This document shows positions 50,892 through 60,449 of a stretch of 64,000 nucleotides of DNA, piece after piece; the stretch's first letter is position 1; every line of letters starts with the position of its first letter. The notes under the pieces were generated by a model. It did not search any database and was not told the origin of the DNA. It worked only from the letters and a program-made list of their open reading frames with translations. This stretch comes from Candidatus Gastranaerophilales bacterium (GTDB lineage: Bacteria; Cyanobacteriota; Vampirovibrionia; Gastranaerophilales; Gastranaerophilaceae), in assembly GCA_944323995.1 (NCBI GenBank), contig CALUUN010000005.1, positions 62,001 through 126,000 on the forward strand, written 5' to 3'. Both the position numbers and the translations under genes were made by a program.

Positions 50892-52250
50892 ATGCAGGAT
50901 GAATTGACGGTTAAAATTGAAGGTTTTTCAAATCTCGGTTACGGAATAGCGCGCGCAGACGGTGTTGTAATTTTTACGGAAGGTGCATGTCCAGGTGATC
51001 TGGTCAAAATTAAGATTACAAAACGCAATAAAACATATTATCATGCGAAAATTCTTGAAATTCTTGAGCCGTCGCCGTATCGCGTCCGGCCCTTCTGTGC
51101 AATGCAAAAAGTCTGCGGCGCATGCCAGATGCAGTTTATAGATTATGATTATCAGTTGAAACTTAAAAAACTGATTACCGAAGATGCCATGAAAAATATC
51201 GGAGCTTTGAATCTGCGGGTTAATGATGCCGTATCAAGCCCCGATATAAAGGAATACAGACACAAAATTCAGTATCCTGTATCGCAGACCAAAGTCTCAA
51301 AAAGAATCCTTGCTGGGTATTACAAAGCCGGCTCACACGAAATTGTTAATATAAAACACTGCCCCATTCAGCCGGAAATCTGTGACAGAATTGTTGAATT
51401 TATACGGAATAAAGCCGGCGATTTCGGGATTTCCGGTTATGATGAGAAAAAACATTCAGGCGATTTGCGCCATATTGTTATCAGAAACTCAGTTCTAAAC
51501 GGCGAAAATCTCGTTGTCCTCGTCATTAACGGAACTAAGGTTTTTGATAGACTTAAAAAATTTGCTCAGGCAATCTATGATGAATTTGATGCCGTGTCCG
51601 GCGTTTGCGTTAATTTCAATTCAAAAAGAACAAACGTTATTTTGGGCGGAAAGTCGGCCTGTATTACAGGTTCTGATTTTATTGAAGAACGTATTCTTGA
51701 TAAAGTCTTTAAAATAGGCGCAAATACCTTTTTTCAGGTTAATCCCAAAAGCGCCGAAAATATTTTCGGTTACGTTAAAGATTATATAAAAAATAATTTT
51801 AAATCCCCGCTTGTCCTTGATGCTTATGCGGGAATTGCAGCGTTCGGAATCTGTGTCTCGGATGTTTCAAAACATGTTGTCAGCGTTGAAGAAAATGCTC
51901 AATCCTGCGAATTTGCACGTGATGCTGCTCAAGCTAATAATATAAATAATATTGAAATTCACAACACCGATGCCGCAGAATTTTTTGCAAAAGAAAAAAG
52001 AAAGTTCGACGTGATTATACTGGATCCTCCAAGAAAAGGCTGCACAAAAGAATCTCTTGATAATGCCGTTAAACTCTGCAAAGGAAAAATTATATACGTG
52101 AGCTGTAATCCCGCAACCCTTGCACGTGATTTAAAATACCTGACGGAAAAAGGTGCAAAAATTGAAAGCGTTCAGCCTTTTGATATGTTCTGCCACACCT
52201 ACCACGTCGAGAACGTCGCTATTGCGGATTTTTCTCAAAATATTGAATAG
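50892..52250 (+). CDS. TrmA/RlmD-family 23S rRNA (uracil-5-)-methyltransferase
   Basis: 452 residues. An N-terminal TRAM domain, then iron-sulfur Cys in PFCAMQKVCGACQMQ. A SAM-dependent core follows, with FFQVNPKSAENIF, LDAYAGIAAFG and ILDPPRKGC, and the catalytic Cys near SCNPATLARDL. It methylates uridine in rRNA or tRNA; RlmD, RlmC and TrmA cannot be told apart by eye. The chosen start follows from the -10 box at 50879. It overlaps the convergent RelA-like gene by about 30 bp. Confidence 0.9.
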   Translation: MQDELTVKIEGFSNLGYGIARADGVVIFTEGACPGDLVKIKITKRNKTYYHAKILEILEPSPYRVRPFCAMQKVCGACQMQFIDYDYQLKLKKLITEDAMKNIGALNLRVNDAVSSPDIKEYRHKIQYPVSQTKVSKRILAGYYKAGSHEIVNIKHCPIQPEICDRIVEFIRNKAGDFGISGYDEKKHSGDLRHIVIRNSVLNGENLVVLVINGTKVFDRLKKFAQAIYDEFDAVSGVCVNFNSKRTNVILGGKSACITGSDFIEERILDKVFKIGANTFFQVNPKSAENIFGYVKDYIKNNFKSPLVLDAYAGIAAFGICVSDVSKHVVSVEENAQSCEFARDAAQANNINNIEIHNTDAAEFFAKEKRKFDVIILDPPRKGCTKESLDNAVKLCKGKIIYVSCNPATLARDLKYLTEKGAKIESVQPFDMFCHTYHVENVAIADFSQNIE

Positions 52251-53271
52251 TCGCATTCAGCATGTCGTTTATGTAATTTATTAAGGTAAGATCGTCTTTC
52301 TCATCTTTTTTCAGCTGAATAAGTGCGATTTTGCTGTTTTGCGCGTTGTGGCGTTTGATTTTATATGCATCTTTTGTTCTGTCTTTTAACGCGGCAAAAT
52401 AGGTGTTTAAAAGCATTTTGTTATCCGGCGTAAATGAAATCGGTGAAACGTCATCTATTTTGTAGTAATCTTTGTTCTTGGCGTTATCAAATAATTTTTT
52501 TGAAATTTTATTCTGCGCCTGTGTTTTAATAAGCTCAATATATCTGTTTGCCTTAAATTCATGTGAACCTATCGGCGCATCTTTCAAATCAATATTAAGC
52601 TCGTCAAATTGTCTTATGAGATTGTATACCTTTTCTGATTCAAGGTGTTTTGCATTTGCATAGTTCGGTCCGAAAAGAATTATGAGTTCATGTTTGATTT
52701 TGTTTTTCTTGCTCTTTTTTTCCACAAAACGCATTTGAATATCTTCGTAACCGGATTTTTGCGGATGTCCGATTCCTTCAAGTCTGAAATCTATATCGGG
52801 TTTTCCGTTGACTTTAGAGAGAACGTATCCTTTGTCTTCCATTGCAGGAAGAAATTTTTGGTATATAAATTCTTCATCATAAGGGTTTTGCAGGTAAATG
52901 GTTGTCCTGATTAAGTCAGGAACATCAAAAGAACCCGAGCGGGATATTTTGCTGCTCATTGAAGCCGCTGATTTGATAGGATTAAGCATTGCATACTGCC
53001 TGTCAAAACTTACACCGTATCCGGATAATTCATGCGCAACATTTTCAAGCGCATCAAAAAATACGTCGGCATAAATTCTGTACTGCGCCATGTTTCTTTC
53101 GTGCTGCAGTTCAAGAGATTCTTTTATTGAAGATTGTTTAAATGAAACGGTGTCGCGGTCAAGCGGTCTGCGTAAAACAGGGCTTGTCCGGTGCTGAATG
53201 CTGTTGGTATTGTAATTGTTGTAGTTGTTGTATACCGGTGTGTTATTAAATGTTATCGGCCTGATATTCAT
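52219..53271 (-). CDS. RelA/SpoT-like nucleotidyltransferase-fold protein, tentative
   Basis: 350 residues. The middle recalls the (p)ppGpp synthetase fold. IKSAASMSSKISRSG (about 88-102) resembles the substrate-binding start, DVPDLIRTTIYL (106-117) the metal-site strand, GYEDIQMRFV (165-174) the GYxSxH strand, and KHELIILFG the following strand. The classic His and some catalytic residues differ, so activity is uncertain. The N-terminus MNIRPITFNNTP matches the motif seen in three other proteins here. GGAAGG precedes the ATG; it diverges from nifJ. Confidence 0.5.
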   Translation of the reverse strand: MNIRPITFNNTPVYNNYNNYNTNSIQHRTSPVLRRPLDRDTVSFKQSSIKESLELQHERNMAQYRIYADVFFDALENVAHELSGYGVSFDRQYAMLNPIKSAASMSSKISRSGSFDVPDLIRTTIYLQNPYDEEFIYQKFLPAMEDKGYVLSKVNGKPDIDFRLEGIGHPQKSGYEDIQMRFVEKKSKKNKIKHELIILFGPNYANAKHLESEKVYNLIRQFDELNIDLKDAPIGSHEFKANRYIELIKTQAQNKISKKLFDNAKNKDYYKIDDVSPISFTPDNKMLLNTYFAALKDRTKDAYKIKRHNAQNSKIALIQLKKDEKDDLTLINYINDMLNATIQYFEKNPQ

Positions 53272-53452
53272 ATTTCCTTCCCTTCTGTGCGGTTTAAAAC
53301 CCGTAAAAAAATCTTTTACACAATTTTCTTAAAAATGCGGGTAAATCTTAACATAAATTTACAAGTATATTTTTTTGTCAAGCAGTTATGTTTGTATTAT
53401 GATGTCTTTGTACAGTTATTAAGTATAGCATAAATAAGGAGGTTATTTTATT

Positions 53453-56400
53453 ATGCCGGGAAAAACTATAACAGTTGACGGTAACTACGCTGCGGCGCAT
53501 ATTGCTTACGCCTTAAGCGAAGTATCAGCGATTTATCCTATTACACCTTCTTCAACAATGGGTGAATGGATAGACGAGTGGGCGTCCCAGCACAAACAGA
53601 ACATCTGGGGCAAAGAAGTGAGAGTTGCGGAAATGCAATCAGAAGCAGGTGCAGCAGGCGCCGTACACGGTGCTTTGGCCGCAGGTTCTTTAACATCAAC
53701 TTACACAGCTTCACAAGGCTTGTTGTTGATGATTCCTGTAATGCACAAAATTGCAGGCGAAATGCTTCCGTCCGTAATTCACGTTGCAGCACGTGCAATA
53801 GCAGCACAGTCATTGTCAATTTTCGGTGACCATTCAGACGTTATGGGATGCCGTAACACAGGTTATGCAATGCTCGCCGCTAATTCGGTTCAGGAAGAAA
53901 TGGATCTGGCTTTAGTTGCACATTTGTCAACATATAAAGCAAAAGTTCCGTTCTTGCAGTTCTTTGACGGTTTCAGAACATCGCACGAAGTTCACAAAAT
54001 TGAAGAAATTTCTTATGAAGATATTGCAAAACTTGTTGAACCTAAATACATTGAAGAATTTAAAAACAGAGCTATGCGTCCTGAAGCACCGGTATGTAAA
54101 GTAGGTGCACAAAACACTGACGTTTATTTCCAGGGCCGTGAAACTGTTAACAAATACTATGAAATGGTTCCTGATATTGTTCAGGAATACATGGACAAAG
54201 TTGCTAAAGTTACCGGCAGACAATATCATCCGTTTGATTATGTCGGCGCACCGGATGCAACAGACGTAATCGTTGCAATGGGTTCAGGCTGCGAAACTAT
54301 TGAAGAAACTATTGAATACCTGAACGCAAAACGCGGTACTAAATACGGTTTGGTTAAAGTAAGACTCTACAGACCGTTTGATGTTAAACGCTTTAATGAA
54401 GCATTGCCGAAATCGGTTAAACGCATTACCGTTCTTGACAGAACAAAAGAACCCGGTTCAATCGGCGAACCTTTATACTTAGATGTTGTTGCAGCTCTCG
54501 GTAACAAAGATGTAAGAGTTATCGGCGGCCGTTACGGTTTATCTTCAAAAGAATTTACTCCGTCAATGGTTCTTGCGGTTTACAAACATGCTGAAAACAA
54601 CGGTTTCCATGGATTTACAGTCGGTATTGAAGATGATGTTACAAATAAATCTTTGAAAATCGAAGAACACATTGTAACAGAACCCGAAGGTACAACAAAC
54701 TGTATGTTCTGGGGCTTAGGTTCTGACGGTACGGTTGGTGCTAACAAAAACTCAATTAAAATCATCGGTCAATATACAAACAAAGATGCTCAAGCATACT
54801 TTGCGTATGACTCTAAAAAATCATTCGGTGTTACTGTTTCTCATTTGAGATTCGGGGACAAACCGATTAAATCTACATATCTTATTACAGCTCCCGACTT
54901 TGTATCGTGCTCGGCTCATGCTTACATCGGCAGATACGACCTTTTAAAAGGTATTAAAGAAGGCGGAACGTTCTTGCTTAACAGCCCGTATACAAAGGAT
55001 GAAGCATTTGCTCACCTTACACGGGATATGCAGAAAACTATCATTGATAAGAAAATCAAATTCTACAACGTAGATGCTGAAAAACTTATTGAACAACAGC
55101 CGGGATTGCGCGGAAAAGGCGCCAATACGGTTATGATGGTTGCATACTTTAAAGTTTCAGGTATCATCCCGTTTGAACAGGCTCTTGAAGGTATGAGAGA
55201 AATGACCAAGAAAACCTTTAAGAAAAAAGGCGATGACGTTGTTAACATGAACCTTGCTTTAATTGATGCAGCGGTAGATGCTTGTCAGGAAGTTCCTGTT
55301 CCGTCATCACTTGACGGCGTAGGATGCGTTGACGATGTTAAATTAATTCCTGATAACGCATCAGACTTTGCTAAGAAAATCATTGAACCTTCAATGAGAC
55401 AAAAAGGCGATGATATTCCGGTATCTGCAATGTCAAATGACGGTGTAATTCCGACAGGCACGGCATGTCTTGAAAAACGCGGTATCGCACCGAGAGTTCC
55501 TCACTGGAATTCTGAATTCTGTATTCAGTGCGGAATCTGCGCATCTGCTTGTCCTCACGCTGCAATCAGAACAAAACTTATTGAAGCTGACGATTTGAAA
55601 GATGCTCCCGCTTCATTCAATACAGTTGATGCAAAACCGAATGACCACGGTGAAAAATTCAAAGTTCAGGTTTACTGCAAAGACTGCACGGGCTGCGGTG
55701 TTTGTATAGATCAGTGCCCGATGGCTAAAAATCCTGAAAAGGCAGCACTCAGCTGGTCATCAATCGAAAAAGAAGAAGAAGCATGTGAAATGGTTAACGA
55801 AGAATTCTTCGATGCATTGCCTGATAATGTTATGGGTAAAAACACAACCAAAACAATTAAAGGCGCTATGCTCAGAAAACCGTTGTTTGAATTCTCCGGC
55901 GCCTGCGCAGGCTGCGGTGAAACACCGTATGTTAAACTTGTTTCGCAATTGTTCGGCGAAAATATGATTATTGCTAACGCAACCGGTTGTTCTTCAATCT
56001 ACTCCGGTACTTTCCCGACAATTCCTTACACAACAAGAAAAGACGGCAGAGGGCCGGCATGGGCAAATTCATTGTTTGAAGACAACGCTGAATTCGGTTT
56101 CGGTATGAGATTGGCAGTTGACCAGAACAGAAGCACTTTGAAAACTTATGTTGAAAAAGTTCTTTCTAACGACAAAACTCCTGCCGATTTGAAATCCGCA
56201 CTTGAAGAAGCAATGTCGCACTTTGAAAATTCCAAAACCGAAGAAGCAATCGCTGCTCAGACTAAAGCAAAAGAAGTTCTTGCCAAATACAGTGACGTTC
56301 AATGCCCTGATTTAGCAAAAGTCAGAGAGCTTCAAGATTACTTTACCGATAAATCAGTATGGATTATCGGCGGTGACGGATGGGCAAACGATATCGGATA

Positions 56401-56986
56401 CGGCGGTATTGACCATGTACTGGCTCAAAATCAGGATGTAAATATTCTGGTGCTTGATACCGAAGTTTACTCAAACACAGGCGGTCAGGCTTCCAAATCA
56501 ACACCTACCGGTGCGGTTGCCAAATTCGCTACAGGCGGTAAGAAAACATACAAGAAAAACATGGGCTTGATGAGTATGTCTTACGGTTATGTCTATGTTG
56601 CATCAGTTGCCTTAGGTGCTGACAGAGCGCAAACTCTCAAAGCATTCCAGGAAGCTGAAGCATACAAAGGCCCGTCAATCATATTTGCTTATGCTCCTTG
56701 TATCGCACACGGCATTGATATGTCAAAAACTCAGACAGAACAAAAACGTGCGGTTGAGGCCGGTTACTATCCGTTATACAGATACAATCCGGATAACGAA
56801 GTACCGTTCACCTGGGATGCTAAAGATCCGAAAGAAAGCTATCAGGACTTCATCAGATCAGAAGGTCGTTATAAATCTTTGATGAAAACAAATCCTGAAG
56901 CTGCAGAAGCACTTTACGCTCAGGCTGAAGAAGATGCTTCAAAACGCATGGCTGTTTACAAAGCTGTTGGCGAATTGATGAGATAG
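53453..56986 (+). CDS. nifJ: Pyruvate:ferredoxin (flavodoxin) oxidoreductase
   Basis: 1177 residues, the single-chain form with all domains fused. The N-terminal TPP-pyrimidine domain has AYALSEVSAIYPITPSSTMGE. The gamma domain and two 4Fe-4S motifs follow (CIQCGICASACPHAA; CTGCGVCIDQCPM). The C-terminal TPP-PP domain has GACAGCGETPYVKL and GGDGWANDIGYGG. It converts pyruvate and CoA to acetyl-CoA, CO2 and reduced ferredoxin, feeding HydABC. AAGGAGG precedes the start. The smooth codon use suggests high expression. Confidence 0.98.
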   Translation: MPGKTITVDGNYAAAHIAYALSEVSAIYPITPSSTMGEWIDEWASQHKQNIWGKEVRVAEMQSEAGAAGAVHGALAAGSLTSTYTASQGLLLMIPVMHKIAGEMLPSVIHVAARAIAAQSLSIFGDHSDVMGCRNTGYAMLAANSVQEEMDLALVAHLSTYKAKVPFLQFFDGFRTSHEVHKIEEISYEDIAKLVEPKYIEEFKNRAMRPEAPVCKVGAQNTDVYFQGRETVNKYYEMVPDIVQEYMDKVAKVTGRQYHPFDYVGAPDATDVIVAMGSGCETIEETIEYLNAKRGTKYGLVKVRLYRPFDVKRFNEALPKSVKRITVLDRTKEPGSIGEPLYLDVVAALGNKDVRVIGGRYGLSSKEFTPSMVLAVYKHAENNGFHGFTVGIEDDVTNKSLKIEEHIVTEPEGTTNCMFWGLGSDGTVGANKNSIKIIGQYTNKDAQAYFAYDSKKSFGVTVSHLRFGDKPIKSTYLITAPDFVSCSAHAYIGRYDLLKGIKEGGTFLLNSPYTKDEAFAHLTRDMQKTIIDKKIKFYNVDAEKLIEQQPGLRGKGANTVMMVAYFKVSGIIPFEQALEGMREMTKKTFKKKGDDVVNMNLALIDAAVDACQEVPVPSSLDGVGCVDDVKLIPDNASDFAKKIIEPSMRQKGDDIPVSAMSNDGVIPTGTACLEKRGIAPRVPHWNSEFCIQCGICASACPHAAIRTKLIEADDLKDAPASFNTVDAKPNDHGEKFKVQVYCKDCTGCGVCIDQCPMAKNPEKAALSWSSIEKEEEACEMVNEEFFDALPDNVMGKNTTKTIKGAMLRKPLFEFSGACAGCGETPYVKLVSQLFGENMIIANATGCSSIYSGTFPTIPYTTRKDGRGPAWANSLFEDNAEFGFGMRLAVDQNRSTLKTYVEKVLSNDKTPADLKSALEEAMSHFENSKTEEAIAAQTKAKEVLAKYSDVQCPDLAKVRELQDYFTDKSVWIIGGDGWANDIGYGGIDHVLAQNQDVNILVLDTEVYSNTGGQASKSTPTGAVAKFATGGKKTYKKNMGLMSMSYGYVYVASVALGADRAQTLKAFQEAEAYKGPSIIFAYAPCIAHGIDMSKTQTEQKRAVEAGYYPLYRYNPDNEVPFTWDAKDPKESYQDFIRSEGRYKSLMKTNPEAAEALYAQAEEDASKRMAVYKAVGELMR

Positions 56987-57003
56987 TCTACATCTTCATA
57001 CTT

Positions 57004-57035
57004 AAAAGAACCTCCTTTAAGGGGGTTCTTTTTTT
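57004..57035 (+). terminator. Terminator of nifJ
   Basis: Stem AAAAGAACCTCC / GGGGGTTCTTTTT after the stop. Confidence 0.88.
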
Positions 57036-57082
57036 ATAAAGATTTTTCGCCGGATGGTTTTTATGATGTTATAACAAAGCAC

Positions 57083-57116
57083 AAAAAAACACCGTTTTTC
57101 AAAACGGTGTTTTTAT
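57083..57116 (-). terminator. Terminator of the gene at 57122
   Basis: Stem AAACACCGTTTT / AAAACGGTGTTT, facing the minus-strand gene end. Confidence 0.82.
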
Positions 57117-57121
57117 CACTA

Positions 57122-57967
57122 CTACACATTCAAACCTTTTTTAGGGCCTTTTAACAGCTCCAAATCCTCTCTGTTTTTAGGATCTGTCAGCATGAAATCA
57201 TTTTGAACCGCTAATTCAAGATTTCTTTTTCTTGCCAGATTAAGCTGTTTTTCTTTTAAATCATTATAATTATGCGCAAATTCTCTGTTAACGACATTTT
57301 TATGATTTAGAGAGTGGAACAGAGAACCGAAAATCAATACCATCGGCGACCATGAAGCGGCAACTTTTGCGGTTGACTTCAAAGCTGAAGGAATTTTTTC
57401 CGCGAATTTTGCGGCTTTTTGGCTGAAATTAACGACATGCTTATTGCTTTTGAAAGCAGTAGCGGCATTGTTTAAACTTGCGGCAACTTTATTGTACGCT
57501 TTTGTTTTTGCAAGCATGTCAATAAGTTTTCCGCCGCCTTTTATAGCATAGCGTCCGGCTGCATAAGCCGCAACAACCGATCCTGCGAATGTCAAAATCG
57601 GATGGTTTTCAATAAAATCTCTAACCTTACTATTTCTGTTTTTAGCATATTTTTCAATTCCGAAAACAGCGCCCATGCCAGCCAGGAATAATCCCCAGCC
57701 GAGAGCTCCGCCTGCAAATGCACTGAGTCTGGCGCCTTTTGCAGCATAAGCTGCTGATGAAAGTCCGCCGGCTACCGGCAAAGCATAATTAAGCGCTTTA
57801 TCTATCTTTCTGTGCTTTTCAGTGTCAATATGACTTACTGTTTGCAGATAAGCTGCCTGCTGTATTGCTCCGTCATCAAGGTTAATAAACGCATCTATGT
57901 TGTCGCGTCTGCCTCTAAAGTTCTGTACGGAACCGCTGTTTTGTGGGCTAATTGCATTTACTTGCAT
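57122..57967 (-). CDS. Membrane-associated hypothetical protein with MQVNAISPQNSG N-terminus
   Basis: 281 residues from the ATG at 57967 (AAAGGTG 9 bp upstream; the frame is open to 58000). The start MQVNAISPQNSGSVQNFRG resembles other N-termini in this window. Hydrophobic, Gly/Ala-rich segments lie at about 65-105 and 125-150, with further ones near 205-215. The C-terminus is charged. No family recognised. Not a classical signal peptide. Confidence 0.62.
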   Translation of the reverse strand: MQVNAISPQNSGSVQNFRGRRDNIDAFINLDDGAIQQAAYLQTVSHIDTEKHRKIDKALNYALPVAGGLSSAAYAAKGARLSAFAGGALGWGLFLAGMGAVFGIEKYAKNRNSKVRDFIENHPILTFAGSVVAAYAAGRYAIKGGGKLIDMLAKTKAYNKVAASLNNAATAFKSNKHVVNFSQKAAKFAEKIPSALKSTAKVAASWSPMVLIFGSLFHSLNHKNVVNREFAHNYNDLKEKQLNLARKRNLELAVQNDFMLTDPKNREDLELLKGPKKGLNV

Positions 57968-58056
57968 TTTACACACACACCTTTCATCTTCATTATACAC
58001 ATATAAAACCCAAAAGTAAATTAATTTGCCGGTTAATTAATTCTTTTTAATAAATA

Positions 58057-58085
58057 TTTACATTATTTTTTATTTTGAATATTAT
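58057..58085 (+). promoter_or_regulatory. Promoter of mtaB, leaderless geometry
   Basis: TTTACA, 17 bp, TATTAT, then six A and the ATG at 58092. No Shine-Dalgarno is present. Confidence 0.65.
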
Positions 58086-58091
58086 AAAAAA

Positions 58092-59387
58092 ATGAAACGA
58101 TTTTTAATTCACAACATGGGCTGCAAATCAAACCAGTTTGAAGGCGCGGTAATAGAAGAAAATTTATTGAAAAACGGTTTTGTAAAAGCATTAAAGTTTG
58201 AAGATGCTGATATTTATATCCTGAATTCCTGTTCGGTTACACATAAAAGCGACAGTGAAGCGTTATATCTTTTACGTAACGCAAAGCATAAAAATCAGGA
58301 TATTATAACTGTTTTGACCGGATGTTTTGCGCAGATTGAAAAAGAAAAACTGCTGGGAAACGATTTTATTGATTATGTAATCGGCAACGATGAAAAGCTG
58401 GAATTTCCGTTTCACACTTTAGAACGTCCGGAAAACAAAAAATGTTTTGCCGGCGACATTATGGGGCTTGAAAAATTCCACAAAGCAGAACTTAACGACA
58501 TGACAAAAACCCGTGCGAGTTTGAAAATTCAAGACGGCTGCGATAACAGATGTACATACTGTATTATCCCGTTTGCACGCGGTAAAAGCAGAAGCGCGAA
58601 TATCGGATTTGTTCTTGAACAGATTAAAAATTTTGAAAAACACGGATTTAAGGAGGTTGTTTTTACGGGAATCCATATAGGCTTATGGGGTAAAGATTTC
58701 GGGATGGAATTGTTGGACTTGTTAAAAGAAGTCGAGGCAAAAACTTCAATAGAGCGGTACAGGTTGGGTTCATTAAATCCTCTTGAGATTACGGATGAAT
58801 TGCTTGAATTTCTCGCAAAATCAGATAAATTTTGTCCGCATTTTCATCTTTCACTGCAATCCGCTTGTAATAAAACTTTAAAATCAATGAACAGATTTTA
58901 TAAGGTTGAAGATTATCTGGCGCAGATTGATAAAATAAATTCACTGTTTGACATGCCGTTTTTGGGAAGTGATATCATAACCGGTTTTGCGGGTGAAAGT
59001 AATGAGGATTTTGAAATTACCCGTGAAAATCTTGAAAAATCAGGTTTAACCCAAATTCATACATTCCCGTATTCCGTAAGAAAAGGCACAAAAGGTGCGG
59101 ATTTGCCTGAGCAGGTTGATGAAAGGGTAAGAGAAAAAAGGGCATCGGTTGTTAAAGAAATTTCCGCACGGAAGTATAAAAATTTTATTGAAAAAAATCT
59201 CGGTAATATCCGCGAAGTTTTGGTAGAAAAGCGTCCGGATAAACATACCGGCATGCTAAAAGGCGTAACTCGCAATTATATAACCGTATATATTGATTCA
59301 AAAGATTTTAATCTTTTAAATACACTCTGTCATGTTAAATTGATTGAGTATAAAGATGGAAAAGTTTACGGAAAATTAACAGACTGA
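58092..59387 (+). CDS. mtaB: tRNA (t6A37) methylthiotransferase MtaB
   Basis: 431 residues. The N-terminal UPF0004 domain has three Cys (MGCKSNQFE, NSCSVTH, GCFAQ). The radical-SAM motif is CDNRCTYCIIPFARG near 152-166. A C-terminal TRAM domain begins near 370. It adds a methylthio group to t6A in tRNAs reading ANN codons. MiaB would be the alternative, but the MGCKSNQFE start fits MtaB. Confidence 0.93.
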   Translation: MKRFLIHNMGCKSNQFEGAVIEENLLKNGFVKALKFEDADIYILNSCSVTHKSDSEALYLLRNAKHKNQDIITVLTGCFAQIEKEKLLGNDFIDYVIGNDEKLEFPFHTLERPENKKCFAGDIMGLEKFHKAELNDMTKTRASLKIQDGCDNRCTYCIIPFARGKSRSANIGFVLEQIKNFEKHGFKEVVFTGIHIGLWGKDFGMELLDLLKEVEAKTSIERYRLGSLNPLEITDELLEFLAKSDKFCPHFHLSLQSACNKTLKSMNRFYKVEDYLAQIDKINSLFDMPFLGSDIITGFAGESNEDFEITRENLEKSGLTQIHTFPYSVRKGTKGADLPEQVDERVREKRASVVKEISARKYKNFIEKNLGNIREVLVEKRPDKHTGMLKGVTRNYITVYIDSKDFNLLNTLCHVKLIEYKDGKVYGKLTD

Positions 59388-59392
59388 GGCAT

Positions 59393-59427
59393 AAAAAAAC
59401 GTCCGGGCAAATATGCCGGACGTTTTT
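59393..59427. terminator. Bidirectional terminator between mtaB and the BI-1 gene
   Basis: Palindrome AAAAACGTCCGGGCA / TGCCGGACGTTTTT between converging genes. Confidence 0.85.
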
Positions 59428-59433
59428 GAAAAA

Positions 59434-60165
59434 CTATCTTCTGTCGCTCAATTTGGCAAGCAGTCTTAAGATTTCCAGATACAGCCAGATTAAAGTAACC
59501 ATTAACCCGAAAGCGCCGTACCATTCGTATTTTTTTTCAAGCATGTTTTGAGAACCGCGCTCAATGAAATCAAAGTCAATAATAAGATTGAATGCCGCAA
59601 TTCCGACGACAACTATGCTAAAACCGATACCGATAGCGCTAGAGGTGAATATTTGCGGAATTCCGCGGCCGAATAATGATGCAATTATTTGAATCAGATA
59701 TACAAGTGCAACTGACAAAGTTGCGGTAAAAATTACCGAGCGGAATTTGTCAGTACATTTGATTAAACCGGTTCTGTATAAAATAAGCATGGATAAAAGT
59801 GCCGCAAAAGTTGCGATAACAGCCTGCATAACAATTCCGGCATATTGCGCAGCATATACAGCCGAAACCCCTCCGATAAAAAAGCCTTCAGCAACGGCAT
59901 AAAGCGGTGTCAAGACGTGCATGGCTTTTCTTGAAAAAATGATGATAAGTGCAAGTATAAGCCCTGCAATAGCTCCGCCGAAAGTAAGCATTCCGGCCTT
60001 GTCGGTGAATCCGTTGAATGCTAAAAACCAAGTATAGCATGCTGCGGCAACAAGGCAAACAAATAACATAAAAGTTTTATTGATGGCCCCGTTAATGGTC
60101 ATCGGTTCCCCTTCAAGAACGCGGGTTTGTTCAACCATATTCTCGTTAAATACAGGATTTGACAT
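59434..60165 (-). CDS. Bax inhibitor-1/YccA family membrane protein
   Basis: 243 residues with seven hydrophobic segments from about residue 30. The family pattern YAVAEGFFIGGVSAVYA, and FIERGSQNMLEKKYEWYGAFGLMVTLIWLYLEILRLL at the C-terminus, are typical of the YccA/YetJ branch. Relatives are proton-sensitive calcium leak channels or proteolysis modulators. AGAGGGGG precedes the ATG. Confidence 0.92.
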   Translation of the reverse strand: MSNPVFNENMVEQTRVLEGEPMTINGAINKTFMLFVCLVAAACYTWFLAFNGFTDKAGMLTFGGAIAGLILALIIIFSRKAMHVLTPLYAVAEGFFIGGVSAVYAAQYAGIVMQAVIATFAALLSMLILYRTGLIKCTDKFRSVIFTATLSVALVYLIQIIASLFGRGIPQIFTSSAIGIGFSIVVVGIAAFNLIIDFDFIERGSQNMLEKKYEWYGAFGLMVTLIWLYLEILRLLAKLSDRR

Positions 60166-60247
60166 AAAGTACCCCCTCTTTTTAATAATACATTACATAT
60201 ATTACCATACAATTGTACAATTTGCCAATAAAAATATAAAAAAGGTC

Positions 60248-60275
60248 TTTACAATAAAAATTTTTATCCTATAAT
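60248..60275 (+). promoter_or_regulatory. Promoter of tRNA-Asn
   Basis: TTTACA, 16 bp, TATAAT, ending 10 bp before the tRNA. Confidence 0.65.
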
Positions 60276-60285
60276 AAAGATATAA

Positions 60286-60357
60286 TCCTCAGTAGCTCAA
60301 TGGCGGAGCAACCGGCTGTTAACCGGTAGGCTGCTGGTTCGAGTCCAGCCTGGGGAG
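60286..60357 (+). tRNA. tRNA-Asn (anticodon GTT)
   Basis: Acceptor TCCTCAG/CTGGGGA, anticodon arm ACCGG-CTGTTAA-CCGGT, T-arm CTGGTTCGAGTCCAG. CCA not encoded. Accessory DNA begins just downstream, but no repeat of the tRNA 3' end was found in the window. Confidence 0.95.
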
Positions 60358-60449
60358 TTTTTTATTGCTAAAATTAAAGCAGGGCTTGTCCCCTACATTT
60401 ATTTTAACAAAAGTTTCTATAGTGTATTTAACAAAAGAAAGGAGTAAAA

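Noticed and set aside
60286-60357. tRNA-Asn as the attachment site of the island
   Set aside because: I found no direct repeat of its 3' end within the window and no integrase gene, so the claim cannot be supported from here.
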